Part shown: positions 16,635-28,203 of the stretch, piece by piece
Position numbering within the stretch: the stretch's first letter is position 1
How the letters are laid out: each line of letters starts with the position of its first letter
Source of the DNA: Agromyces protaetiae
GTDB taxonomy: Bacteria; Actinomycetota; Actinomycetes; Actinomycetales; Microbacteriaceae
Length of the DNA stretch: 64,000 bases
Direction: 5' to 3'
Assembly (NCBI RefSeq): GCF_004135405.1
Contig: NZ_CP035491.1
Span: 496,001 to 560,000, forward strand
Program-made: the position numbers and the translations under genes
Notes under the pieces: model-generated
The model's input: only the letters and a program-made list of their open reading frames with translations
Database searches by the model: none
What the model was told of the DNA's origin: nothing

Positions 16635-17351
16635 ATCGGCACCGAGGCATCCGAACCGTCCGAGACATCCGCCCCCGACTACGCTGTGCCGGCGCTCGAC
16701 AAGGCGCTCGACATCCTCGAACTCCTCGCCGACCGCGCGGGCGGCCTCTCGCAGCAGGAGATCGCGCGTGAGACGGGCCGCTCGCCGAGCCAGCTCTACC
16801 GCGTGCTCGTGACCCTCGAACGCCGCGGCTACCTCGTGCGCGACCCGCAATCGGGCCTCACGACGCTCGGCACGAAGCTCTTCGACCTCGCCCACCGCCG
16901 CGAGCCGCTCCGCGGGCTCCTCGCCGCGGCCGAGCCCGTGCTGCAGGAGCTCGCCGAGACCCTGCGCCAGTCGTGCAACCTCGGCGTCGCCGACGGCGAT
17001 CGTGTTCGCATCGTCGCGCAGGCCGAGAGCCCCGCCGAGTTCGGATTCCGCGTGCGCGTCGGCGCGCTCTTCCCGGCTGAGACGCCGAGCGGGCGCGTGC
17101 TCAGCGCGTACGGTGCGTTCAGCGGGGCGGATGCCTCGCCCGCTCCCCTGCGCGAGGACGGCGGGTTCGTCGTCGCCGACGCCGCCCACCCGGGCATCAC
17201 CGACGTCGTCTTCCCCGTGCTGCGCCGCGACGGCGCGGCCATCGCCGTCGTCACGGTGCCGTACGTCGACACGAGCTTCAGCGACACGGCGCTCGACACG
17301 GTCGTCGAGTACGCGAGCTCGGCTGCGGCGCGCATCGCGGCACGGTTGTAG
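16635..17351 (+). CDS. IclR family transcriptional regulator (possible ATC start)
   Basis: The winged-helix HTH (LDKALDILELLADRAGGLSQQEIARETGRSPSQLYRVLVTLERRGYL) and C-terminal IclR effector domain are complete. A strong GAGGAGGA (16623-16630) precedes an in-frame ATC-GGC at 16635 rather than ATG; the first standard start, GTG at 16686, would begin inside the conserved PALDKALDIL stretch and has no ribosome site. I therefore infer translation from 16635, either at a rare ATC codon or at an ATG misread as ATC. It starts 35 bases after the SAH-hydrolase-like gene and probably controls that operon. Confidence 0.85.
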   Translation: MGTEASEPSETSAPDYAVPALDKALDILELLADRAGGLSQQEIARETGRSPSQLYRVLVTLERRGYLVRDPQSGLTTLGTKLFDLAHRREPLRGLLAAAEPVLQELAETLRQSCNLGVADGDRVRIVAQAESPAEFGFRVRVGALFPAETPSGRVLSAYGAFSGADASPAPLREDGGFVVADAAHPGITDVVFPVLRRDGAAIAVVTVPYVDTSFSDTALDTVVEYASSAAARIAARL

Positions 17352-17418
17352 CAGAGCGTCGCCAAGAGCGGCCTCGCTCAACAGCCCGGCGCGGCCTCGC
17401 CGCCGTCGCCGCGAGCCG

Positions 17419-17688
17419 TCAGCGCCGAGGCGGGTTGTCGGCGATCAACTGGTCGAGGTCGATCTCTTCGAGAAGGCTCTTCCAGTCGACGGCCTTCGCG
17501 CGCTCGAGTTCGGGCGGGTCGGCGAACACCTTGCCGTTCCGGTGCACGCGGATGCCCGGCGCGACGCGCGCGTTCAGGTGCGCGAGGATCGCGTCGTCGA
17601 CCGCCTCGGAGTCGAAGTCGGCTCCCACCTGCGCGAACCGCTCCGCCGTCGGCGTATACGACACATAGCCCGCTTCGATCTCGTCCAC
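17419..17688 (-). CDS. Hypothetical protein, 89 aa
   Basis: GTG at 17688 follows GGGGAGGG. The product is acidic and mostly helical (DEIEAGYVSYTPTAERFAQVGADFDSE) with a central basic turn GIRVHRNGKVF. The C-terminus LLEEIDLDQLIADNPPRR looks like a short amphipathic helix. No signal peptide or membrane segment is seen. I do not recognise a family. It is convergent with iclR and lies downstream of the T5orf172 protein gene on the same strand. Confidence 0.65.
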   Translation of the reverse strand: MDEIEAGYVSYTPTAERFAQVGADFDSEAVDDAILAHLNARVAPGIRVHRNGKVFADPPELERAKAVDWKSLLEEIDLDQLIADNPPRR

Positions 17689-17789
17689 GCGCCCTCCCCG
17701 GGTCTGTGCTCGTCAGGCTCCCCATGATTCGCCCGTTGCCCAGTTGCGTCAACGCGACGCACGTCGGAAGGAGGATCGGGGATCGTGGT

Positions 17790-19220
17790 TCAGAGACTCG
17801 CCCGATATTCCTCCGCCGTCGGCTCGACCGTGTACTCGATGACTTCGACATTGTGCGCCTTGAGCACATCGAGCACTTGGGTGGGCGTCACCCGGAAGTA
17901 CTCGCGACGGAGATTGACCTTGTTCACCCGCTCCTGGGCGAAAGTGGTGTGGAGCATGTTCTCAACGCCCACAGCGTCGTCAGCGAAGAACAAGGCGTGC
18001 ACGTCGAACCGGAACGGCACGGATGCATCGCCGAGTTCGTTCACACGATCCATCGGCTCGAGGCGGCGGGTCATCCCGATCTTCACCATATGCTCGCCGA
18101 ACGCACCGATATTCGAGATCACGTACACGTAGCCTGCGCGGATATTCGCTGCACGGTAGTCGACGTCCTCGATGGCGTGTTCGACATCCGCGAGCTTCTC
18201 GCGCATCCGGTCGGCCCCTTCGAGGTCGCCCTTCGCCTCGAGCGCGGCCAACGCCGCAAGATAGTGGGCCTTCTCTTTCTCGAGACGCTCGTGTTCACGC
18301 GCGAGTTCCTGCTCGGCCTTGCGCTGCTCTCGCAGCTCTGCACGATGCTCACGCTCCCGCTCCTTCTCCTCTTGGACTGTCCGAAGATGGCGGTTCGCGA
18401 GTTCGAGTTCTTTGAGTCGAAGACCCTGGTAGAAAGGCGTGATGCTCAGGTCGATCATCGTTCCTTGGCGGGCGATCTGCTCGGCGACCTTGGTCAGCCG
18501 TTGCTGAGCGGCCGCCAGGTTGCCCGCGCGCATCATCTTGACGGCGTTCTCCGCCTCCGCGTTGTAGGCGCGGAGCAGGATCTTGCTCATGTCGCTGACG
18601 AACTTTCGACCTTTGGCGGCTGAGTTGTTGAATGTGAAGCCGGTGGCTGCGACGGTCGCCCGCCCGCCGCGGACCGCGTCCTTGATCTGAGCCCGCAGCA
18701 CTTCGAGTTGCCCGGAGAGAACGGCTGACGACTCTGCCGGGTGCTCGTAGTCGAATACGCCGAGTTCCTGGAGGCTCGCGGCATCTCGAAGGTTGACTAC
18801 CTGTGCCTTCTGCTCCTCGATGTCAGCGCGGAGCGACGCCGTCGACTGCGTCAACTTCTCGTGGTCTTTCGAGAGCTTCCGAATCGAGTCATCCCACTGG
18901 CGCCGAAGTCCTTCATGTTCCGCCGCAGCCGCAGCGCGCGCGGCAGCGAGTTCGCCCTCGATGCGCGCACGGTACGCGTCGATCTCGCCGAACGCTCTCA
19001 ACCCGTGCTTCTCGACAAGCGCCTCGAGTTCCTCGAGCCGACCCCGAGCCGCTCGGTTCGAGAGCTTGACCGGCTTCGTCGCCTTCGGCGAGGACACTGT
19101 CGCGGGCTGGGCTCCAGGGATCGGGCTTCGATGCTCGGTCCAGCCCTGCCCGTCCCACCAGCGCAGCGTGTCGGGGACAGACTCGTCGCGGTACCATCCT
19201 GCCGGCGTTGCGTGGCTCAT
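17790..19220 (-). CDS. DUF2510-DUF4041-T5orf172 domain protein
   Basis: ATG at 19220 follows CGAGGA. The 476-residue product starts with a DUF2510 motif (AGWYRDESVPDTLRWWDGQGW). A long charged coiled coil comes next (about residues 60-180), then a DUF4041 block around 190-340 (GFTFNNSAAKGRKFVSDMSK, LLRAYNAEAENAV). A second coiled coil leads to a C-terminal T5orf172/Mug113 domain of the GIY-YIG fold (YVYVISNIGAFGEHMVKIGM, DRVNELGDASVPF, LHTTFAQERVNKVN, RREYFRV). The last domain could be a nuclease, but function is unproven. Homologues occur in phages and bacteria. Nothing nearby shows its partner. Confidence 0.85.
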   Translation of the reverse strand: MSHATPAGWYRDESVPDTLRWWDGQGWTEHRSPIPGAQPATVSSPKATKPVKLSNRAARGRLEELEALVEKHGLRAFGEIDAYRARIEGELAAARAAAAAEHEGLRRQWDDSIRKLSKDHEKLTQSTASLRADIEEQKAQVVNLRDAASLQELGVFDYEHPAESSAVLSGQLEVLRAQIKDAVRGGRATVAATGFTFNNSAAKGRKFVSDMSKILLRAYNAEAENAVKMMRAGNLAAAQQRLTKVAEQIARQGTMIDLSITPFYQGLRLKELELANRHLRTVQEEKEREREHRAELREQRKAEQELAREHERLEKEKAHYLAALAALEAKGDLEGADRMREKLADVEHAIEDVDYRAANIRAGYVYVISNIGAFGEHMVKIGMTRRLEPMDRVNELGDASVPFRFDVHALFFADDAVGVENMLHTTFAQERVNKVNLRREYFRVTPTQVLDVLKAHNVEVIEYTVEPTAEEYRASL

Positions 19221-19336
19221 TCCTCGGGTGCCCCAATTCACGTCGCGTGCTCGCTCAGGGATGCGAGCATCAGGTGTCGAAGCTAGCGGCGACCGCCGAC
19301 ATCAAGCATCCCCAGTTGTTGGGCCTTCACCGGCAC

Positions 19337-20341
19337 TCAGCTCCACAGCGCGACATGGAACTTGTTGCCCCGCCGCGACAGCCCGCGCGAGCCCGTCGGC
19401 GAGACGATCGCGGTCGTCGCCTCGGCGGTCGTCACGAGGCGCTGCACGATGCGGGCGGCGTCGGTCGCGCGGCCGCCGTCGAGGGTCGTCGCCCACCAGA
19501 GGCCCGAGATGGGCGTGTCGGCGACGGCGAGGCGCACGAGGTCGGGCGTGCGGTCTGCGTCGGTCGGATGCCCCGCGACGCCCGTGATGCGCGACGCCGC
19601 GACGTGCCCGAGCGCGAGCATGACGCCTTCGCCGCCCGCGACGGCCGAGAGCGCGTCGGTCTCGCTCGTGAGCTCGATGACGTCGGGCAGGGCCGAGAGC
19701 CGCCCGAACCAGCGGCCCTCCTCGGTCAGCGGCTCGAACCCGCCGGGGCCCGCGAACCACCGCACCGAGAGCAGCTTGTCGAGCGGGATCGGGCCCGTCG
19801 AAGACGCGAGCGGATGCCTCGTCGAGGCGACGACGACCCGCTGGTACTTGAAGAACGGCACGAGCTCGAGCCCCGAGCTGTTCGCCAGCCCCGGACGGGC
19901 GCCGAGCGCGAGATCGTACGCGCGCTCGCGCAAGAGGGTCGCGATGTCGTCGGCGCTCTCGACGATGACGTCGACGGCGTCCGACGACACCCACTTGCCG
20001 AACAGGTCGAAGAGGCGCCCGGCGGCGTGCTCGGCGAACGCGGCCGTCGCGAGCACGCGCAACTGCCGTTCGTGCGAGCTCGCGTGTTTGACGTCGCGGC
20101 GGGTGTCCTCGGCGAGGCCGATGATCTCCTCGGCGTGGGCGGCGAGCGCGCGTCCGCCGGGGGTGAGCGTGATGCCCATGGGCGTGCGCGTGAAGAGGGG
20201 GTCGCCGAGTTCGGTGCGCAGCGAGGCGATCGCGGTCGACACGGCCGGTTCGCTCACGCCGAGCGAGGCCGCTGCGGCGCGGAGCGAGCCGAGCTTCGCA
20301 ACCCGTGCGAACGTCCGCAACTGACTGAACGTCATGCCCAT
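19337..20341 (-). CDS. LysR family regulator divergent from cox genes
   Basis: The chosen ATG at 20341 gives MGMTFSQLRTFARVAKLGS, the usual LysR start. The HTH is ASLGVSEPAVSTAIASLRTELGDPLFTR (residues ~19-47) and an effector-binding periplasmic-fold domain follows. It is transcribed away from coxMSL with 124 bases between starts, a standard arrangement for a LysR activator of its divergent target. It probably senses CO-related or redox conditions and controls the cox operon; the ligand is unknown. A 14-codon in-frame extension upstream lacks family similarity. Confidence 0.9.
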   Translation of the reverse strand: MGMTFSQLRTFARVAKLGSLRAAAASLGVSEPAVSTAIASLRTELGDPLFTRTPMGITLTPGGRALAAHAEEIIGLAEDTRRDVKHASSHERQLRVLATAAFAEHAAGRLFDLFGKWVSSDAVDVIVESADDIATLLRERAYDLALGARPGLANSSGLELVPFFKYQRVVVASTRHPLASSTGPIPLDKLLSVRWFAGPGGFEPLTEEGRWFGRLSALPDVIELTSETDALSAVAGGEGVMLALGHVAASRITGVAGHPTDADRTPDLVRLAVADTPISGLWWATTLDGGRATDAARIVQRLVTTAEATTAIVSPTGSRGLSRRGNKFHVALWS

Positions 20342-20348
20342 CGGCCTG

Positions 20349-20400
20349 ATAACCCTTCGCTTATGTCGATGTTGACACTCCATCAGCGCGGAGGCAACGT
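20349..20400 (+). promoter_or_regulatory. Putative cox operon promoter and LysR site
   Basis: A TTGACA -35 box is at 20372-20377, with a weak CAACGT -10 17 bases further on. Just upstream, ATAA-N8-TTAT (20349-20364) is a small AT-rich dyad of the kind LysR proteins bind. The region lies between the divergent LysR and coxM genes. Confidence 0.45.
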
Positions 20401-20465
20401 GAACCGCAGAAGCGCCCCGCGGAGCCGCGGAGCGTACGCGAAGGTGCGTCGAGAAAGGAGCCGCC

Positions 20466-21341
20466 GTGCAGATTCCGGCGCCGTTCGATTACGCCAAGGC
20501 CACGAGCCTCGACGATGCGGTGGCACTGCTCAGCCGCTACGGAGAGGACGCCCACGTCATCGCGGGCGGCCATAGCCTCCTCCCCATGATGAAGCTCCGG
20601 TTGGCCCGGCCCGATTGGCTCATCGACATCAACGATCTGCACGAGCTCGACTTCATCCGCCGCGAGGGCGACGTGCTCGTGGTCGGTGCGCTCACGCGCC
20701 ACCACACGCTCCTCGAGTCCGAGGAGGTGCAGGCGCTCTTCCCGATCATCGGCGACGCCGAGCGGGTCGTCGCCGACCCCATCGTGCGCAATCGCGGCAC
20801 GCTCGGCGGGTCGCTCTGTCAGGCCGACCCCGCCGAAGACCTGTCGACGGTGTGCACGGTGCTCGGTGCCGAAGCGGTCGTACACGGGGCATCCGGAGAC
20901 CGCGTCCTCTCGATGGACCAGTTCCACGTCGGCCCCTACGAGACCGCAGTCGCGTTCGACGAGGTGCTCACCGAGGTGCGCATCCCCATCAGGCCGCGCT
21001 CGTCGAGCGCCTACGAGAAGGTCGAGCGACGCGTGGGCGACTGGGCGGTCGCCGCGGCCGGAGCATCCGTCACCTTCGCAGACGACGGGACATTGGCGGA
21101 TGTCGCGATCGGCACCACTGCCGTCGGGCTCGAGACCCGCGCGTCCGCGGCCGAAGCCGTGCTCCGCGGCAAGGTGCCGACCGAGGAGCTCATCGCCGAA
21201 GCCGGCCGCCTCACGGGCGAGGCCGTCGATCCCATGGCCGACCAGCGCGGGTCGGTCGAGTACAAGCGTCACCTCGCGAACGAGCTCACGCAGCGCACGC
21301 TGCGGAAGGCGATCGCGCGAGCCCAAGGACAGGAGGCCTGA
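20466..21341 (+). CDS. coxM: Aerobic CO dehydrogenase medium (FAD) subunit
   Basis: GTG at 20466 follows AGAAAGGAG. The 291-residue subunit has the FAD_binding_5 fold with the first FAD loop AGGHSLLP (33-40) and the second loop RNRGTLGGSLCQADPAED, and a CO_deh_flav_C domain at the end (EKVERRVGDWAVAAAG). It accepts electrons from the 2Fe-2S clusters of CoxS and passes them to quinone. It is first in the tightly packed coxM-coxS-coxL set; the next gene starts 3 bases after its stop. Confidence 0.95.
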   Translation: MQIPAPFDYAKATSLDDAVALLSRYGEDAHVIAGGHSLLPMMKLRLARPDWLIDINDLHELDFIRREGDVLVVGALTRHHTLLESEEVQALFPIIGDAERVVADPIVRNRGTLGGSLCQADPAEDLSTVCTVLGAEAVVHGASGDRVLSMDQFHVGPYETAVAFDEVLTEVRIPIRPRSSSAYEKVERRVGDWAVAAAGASVTFADDGTLADVAIGTTAVGLETRASAAEAVLRGKVPTEELIAEAGRLTGEAVDPMADQRGSVEYKRHLANELTQRTLRKAIARAQGQEA

Positions 21342-21343
21342 GC

Positions 21344-24323
<2,980 letters not shown>

Positions 24324-24400
24324 TCCCTCCTTGATCACGATCTTGCAGAACCGGGCAGGGTCGCACCCGAACAGTGTGATCATGGGGAGTAGGAGAGCCG

Positions 24401-25410
24401 ATGACGGTCACCGCGAACGTAGCCAGCAGGCAACGAGAGCTCGAAGAGCAGCATCAGGCCTTCGTGCGGGCCACGGTCGTGCGCACGGAGCGGCCGACGA
24501 GCGCTCGCGCGGGGATGTCGCGGTGATCGACGCATTGGGCGCCATGACGGGGTTCGTGGGCGGCAACTGCGTCGAGGCCTCGGTGCGAGAGTTCAGCCTG
24601 CGCGTGCTCGAATCCGGTGAGCCGCTGCTCCTGCAGGTGCGCCCAGGCGACGTCGGTCGCACCGAGCTCGAGGGCGCCGTCGAAGTGCACAATCCGTGTC
24701 TCTCAGGAGGGTCGATCGACGTGTTCCTCGAACCGGTGATTCCCGCGGCCCGGCTCGTCGTCGTCGGCGAGACCCCCGTCGCGCAGGCGATCGGCCGCAT
24801 CGGCGCCGAGCTCGGCTTCGAGGTCGAGCTCGTCGACGGCGAGGCGTGGCGGCCCGGCTCGACGGATGCCGCGGTCGTCATCGCGTCGCACGGCAAGGGC
24901 GAGGAGCCCGCGCTCGCGGCCGCCCTCGCGGCCGGCGTGCCCTACATCGGCCTCGTCGCGAGCGACAAGCGCGGCGCCGCGGTCGTCGCGTCGCTCGACG
25001 TGGATGACTCGCTGCGAGACCGTGTGCACACGCCCGCCGGGTTGAAGCTCGGGGGCCGCTCGCCGGGCGAGATCGCCCTCGGGGTGCTCGCCGAGATCGT
25101 GCAGATCCGGGCGACCGAGGGAGCATGGGCGACGGATGACTCGGGGCCGGCGCCGCACGAACACCAGCACGCCGAGCACCACGGGCACGAGCACCCCGCC
25201 GACCACGAGCACGACGCCCCGCACGAGTACACGGGCGAGCACGAGGCATCCGGCCCTGCGACCGCGATCGATCCCGTGTGCGGCATGACCGTGATCGCGG
25301 CCGACCCGACCCCGCACACCGAGCACGACGGCCGCACGGTCTGGTTCTGCTCGGGCCACTGCAAGGCCCTCTACCTCAAGGAGCCCGAGCGCTATGCCGT
25401 CGCCGTCTGA
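24401..25410 (+). CDS. XdhC/CoxF-like protein fused to His-rich linker and YHS domain; single-base frameshift
   Basis: ATG at 24401 follows TAGGAGAG. The N-terminal XdhC_CoxI segment (RQRELEEQHQAFVRATVVRT) runs to a GGGG run at 24511; one more G restores TSARAGDVAVIDALGAMTGF, and the span of 1010 bases is one short of a frame. The XdhC C-terminal Rossmann domain follows (ARLVVVGETPVAQAIGRIG). After it come about 35 residues rich in His (HEHQHAEHHGHEH) and a YHS metal-binding domain (IDPVCGMTVI, WFCSGHCKALYLKEPERY). XdhC proteins handle and sulfurate molybdenum cofactor. The metal-binding tail suggests a copper or metal role in building the CoxL site. Confidence 0.85.
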
Positions 25411-26002
25411 GCCGCGCCTCGCCGCCGTCGTCCTCGCCGCGGGTGGGTCGACCCGGCTGGGCCGCCCGAAGCAGCTGCTGCCCTACCGCGACGGCGTGCT
25501 CCTCGACGCGGTGCTCGACCTCGTGCGCGGCCTCCCGTTCCCGCAGCGGATCCTCGCGCTCGGCGGGTCGGCAGACGAGGTGCTGGCTGCGGTCGACACG
25601 AGCGGCTTCGACGTCGTGATCAACGACGCTCACACGTCGGGCTGCTCGTCGTCGATCGCGCGGGCGATCCAGGACATCGACCCGTCGCTCGACGGCATCC
25701 TCATGCTCCTCGGCGACCAACCGGGCATCCGCCCCGAGGTCGTCGAGACGGTGCTCGCGAGCCGCGGCAACGCGCCCATCGCGGTCACGCGCTACGAAGA
25801 CGGCATCGGGCACCCGTTCGCGCTCTCGCGCGCGACCTTTCCCGCGCTCGCGACGCTCCACGGAGACCGCGGGGTGTGGCGGCTCATCGAGCGGCTGGGC
25901 TCGGCGGTCGCGCGCGTGCGCGTCGAAGGGCGCGTCCCGCGCGACGTCGACACCGAGGACGACTACCGGGCGCTGCTCGCCGAGGTCGCGAGGTCGGCGT
26001 GA
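25394..26002 (+). CDS. MobA/MocA-like nucleotidyltransferase
   Basis: The 202-residue product has the MobA-like Rossmann core: AAVVLAAGGSTRLGRPKQLLPY (residues ~10-31) binds NTP, GILMLLGDQPGIRP supplies the metal-binding Asp, and GIGHPFAL is the product loop. By similarity to MocA it probably makes molybdopterin cytosine dinucleotide, the cofactor form used by CO dehydrogenase. The start overlaps the end of the XdhC-YHS gene by 17 bases and the stop overlaps coxD as GTGA, so it is co-translated in the cox operon. Confidence 0.9.
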   Translation: MPSPSEPRLAAVVLAAGGSTRLGRPKQLLPYRDGVLLDAVLDLVRGLPFPQRILALGGSADEVLAAVDTSGFDVVINDAHTSGCSSSIARAIQDIDPSLDGILMLLGDQPGIRPEVVETVLASRGNAPIAVTRYEDGIGHPFALSRATFPALATLHGDRGVWRLIERLGSAVARVRVEGRVPRDVDTEDDYRALLAEVARSA

Positions 26003-26910
26003 CCGAGCCCTTCCCTCAGGGCTCGGTCGAAGAGCTCGTCCCCGACGCCGCGACCCTCGCGGCGGGGCTCGACGGACGCGACTACCTGGCGGACCCCGGC
26101 CTTGCGACGGCCCTGTTCCTCGCGGTCCGGATGCGCCAGCCGCTCCTCCTCGAAGGCGAAGCCGGCGTCGGCAAGACCGAAGCCGCGAAGACGCTCGCCG
26201 CCCTCCTCGGCACGCCGCTCTACCGCCTCCAGTGCTACGAGGGCATCGACGCGGGCGAGGCGCTCTACGAGTGGAACTACCAACGGCAGCTCCTCGCGAT
26301 CCGGCTCGCCGAGGCGCAAGACACCCGTCTCGCCGACGCCGACCTCTTCACGCGCGAGTTCCTCCTGCAGCGGCCCGTGCTGCAGGCGATCGAGTACGAC
26401 GGGCCGCGGCCGGCAGTGCTCCTCCTCGACGAGATCGACCGCGCCGACGCCGAGTTCGAAGCGTTCACGTTCGAGGCGCTCGCCGAGGCATCCGTCACCG
26501 TGCCCGAACTCGGCACGATCCGCGCGACCCAGCCGCCCATCGTCATCCTCACGTCGAACCGCACGCGCGACCTGCACGACGCCCTCACGCGCCGGTGCCT
26601 GTACCACTGGATCGACTTCCCCGCGCCCGAGCAGGTGCTCGAGATCGTGCGCAGACGCGTGGCCGGGGCATCCGAACCGCTCGTCGTCCAGGCCGTGGGC
26701 GCCGTCGCGCGCCTGCGCTCGCTCGACCTCGTGAAGCCGCCCGGGGTCGCCGAGCTCATCGACTGGGTCATGGCGCTCACGCTCCTCGGCGTCGGGCGGC
26801 TCGACGGTGCTTCGGCGGCCGCGACCTGGGGATCGGTCGTCAAGAACCGCGACGACCTCGAACTCGTCGGCGCGCGCGGCGGCGAGTGGCTGGCGGGCGA
26901 CGATGAGTGA
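25999..26910 (+). CDS. coxD: CoxD-type MoxR AAA+ ATPase
   Basis: GTG at 25999 overlaps the upstream stop. The 303-residue AAA+ protein has Walker A GEAGVGKT (53-60), Walker B LLLDEIDRAD (about 143-152), sensor 1 LTSNRTRDLHDAL and the arginine-finger region ALTRRCLYHWIDFP. In Oligotropha, CoxD is needed to mature the Mo-Cu centre, acting with the VWA protein CoxE as a chaperone pair. CoxE is the next gene here, overlapping by 8 bases. It works in the cytosol on apo-CO dehydrogenase. Confidence 0.93.
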   Translation: MTEPFPQGSVEELVPDAATLAAGLDGRDYLADPGLATALFLAVRMRQPLLLEGEAGVGKTEAAKTLAALLGTPLYRLQCYEGIDAGEALYEWNYQRQLLAIRLAEAQDTRLADADLFTREFLLQRPVLQAIEYDGPRPAVLLLDEIDRADAEFEAFTFEALAEASVTVPELGTIRATQPPIVILTSNRTRDLHDALTRRCLYHWIDFPAPEQVLEIVRRRVAGASEPLVVQAVGAVARLRSLDLVKPPGVAELIDWVMALTLLGVGRLDGASAAATWGSVVKNRDDLELVGARGGEWLAGDDE

Positions 26911-28177
26911 GCTCACGACCATCGACCACGGCGGCTCCGTCATCGCCGTCGACCCCGCTCGGCTCGCCGTCGCGTTCGCGACCGAACTGCGCCGGGCCGG
27001 ACTGCCGATTCCGCCCGACCGCTCGGGATGGCTCGTCGAAGCACTCCGCCTCGTCCCGCCGCGCACGGGCCCCGACCTCTACTGGGCGTGCCGCACGGTC
27101 TTCGTGACCTCGCACGAGCAACTGCCGATCTTCGACGCCGTGTTCACCGCACTCTTCGGCGGCTCCGCCGACCCCGCCGACTCGCGCGGCGACCAGAACG
27201 CCCCGCCCATCGACCGGCAGACCCGGCGCACGGCCGCCGACGACCGGCCCACCGCGCGCGGAGCGCGGTTGGCGGCCCCGGGCCCGATGCCGCCCGCCGA
27301 CGGCGGTTCGGGCGAGACATCCGCCGACGAAGGGAACGACGCGTTCCTCCTCGCGGCGAGCCCCGACGAGCGCCTGCACGACACGTCGTTCGCCCAGCTC
27401 ACGCCCGACGAGCTCGACCGCATCCGGAAGCTCGTCGCCGACCTCGTGCTCGCGACCCCCCTGCGCCCCGGCCGTCGCACGCGCGTCTCGCCCCACGCGC
27501 GCGACCGCCTCGACCTCCGTCGCACCGTGCGCGCCTCGCATCGCACTGGCGGCGACGTCGTACGGCTCCTCCACGCGGAGCCGCAGACCCGCCCGCGCCC
27601 GCTCGTGCTCCTGTGCGACGTGTCGGCGTCGATGGAGCCGTACACGCAGGTCTTCCTCGCGTTCATGCAGGCCGCCGTGGCATCCAGTCGCGCCGAGGCG
27701 TTCGTCTTCGCGACGCGCCTCACGCGCCTCACCCGACACCTCTCGGGGCGCGACGCCGACCTCGCGCTCGAACGCGCCGCCGCGGGCGCGAAGGACTGGG
27801 CGGGCGGCACGCGCCTCGCCGACGGCATCCGCGCGTTCATCGACGAGCACGGCAGGCGCGGCATCGCGCGCGGCGCGGTCGTCGTCATCCTGTCCGACGG
27901 GTGGGCGCAAGACGACCCCGCCGACATCGAACGACAGATGGCGCGGCTGTCGCGCCTCGCGCACCGCATCGTGTGGGTCAACCCGCGCAAGGCCGCCGCG
28001 GGCTACCAGCCGCTCGCGGGCGGCATGGCCGCCGCCCTCCCCTATTGCGACGCGTTCGTGAGCGGGCACAGCTATTCGGCCCTGCATGAGCTCGTGCGGG
28101 CGATCGCCGACGACGAAGCGCCGCGCGCCACGAGACCCGCCCCGAAGCATCCGACCACCATCTCGAGTCACCGCTGA
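26903..28177 (+). CDS. coxE: CoxE-type VWA domain protein
   Basis: The 424-residue protein has an N-terminal helical region with a variable Pro/Asp-rich insert (about residues 90-150). The CoxE-type von Willebrand A domain follows, with MIDAS motif DVSAS near residue 238, a Thr in WAGGTRLADG and an Asp in VVILSDGWAQDD. A C-terminal YQPLAGGMAAALPYCD-x-F motif is typical of CoxE. It pairs with the CoxD ATPase as a metallochaperone complex for copper/sulfur insertion into CO dehydrogenase. ATG at 26903 overlaps the coxD stop. Confidence 0.93.
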   Translation: MSELTTIDHGGSVIAVDPARLAVAFATELRRAGLPIPPDRSGWLVEALRLVPPRTGPDLYWACRTVFVTSHEQLPIFDAVFTALFGGSADPADSRGDQNAPPIDRQTRRTAADDRPTARGARLAAPGPMPPADGGSGETSADEGNDAFLLAASPDERLHDTSFAQLTPDELDRIRKLVADLVLATPLRPGRRTRVSPHARDRLDLRRTVRASHRTGGDVVRLLHAEPQTRPRPLVLLCDVSASMEPYTQVFLAFMQAAVASSRAEAFVFATRLTRLTRHLSGRDADLALERAAAGAKDWAGGTRLADGIRAFIDEHGRRGIARGAVVVILSDGWAQDDPADIERQMARLSRLAHRIVWVNPRKAAAGYQPLAGGMAAALPYCDAFVSGHSYSALHELVRAIADDEAPRATRPAPKHPTTISSHR

Positions 28178-28203
28178 CCGGAATAGGAAGAAGGAACCCC
28201 TCC

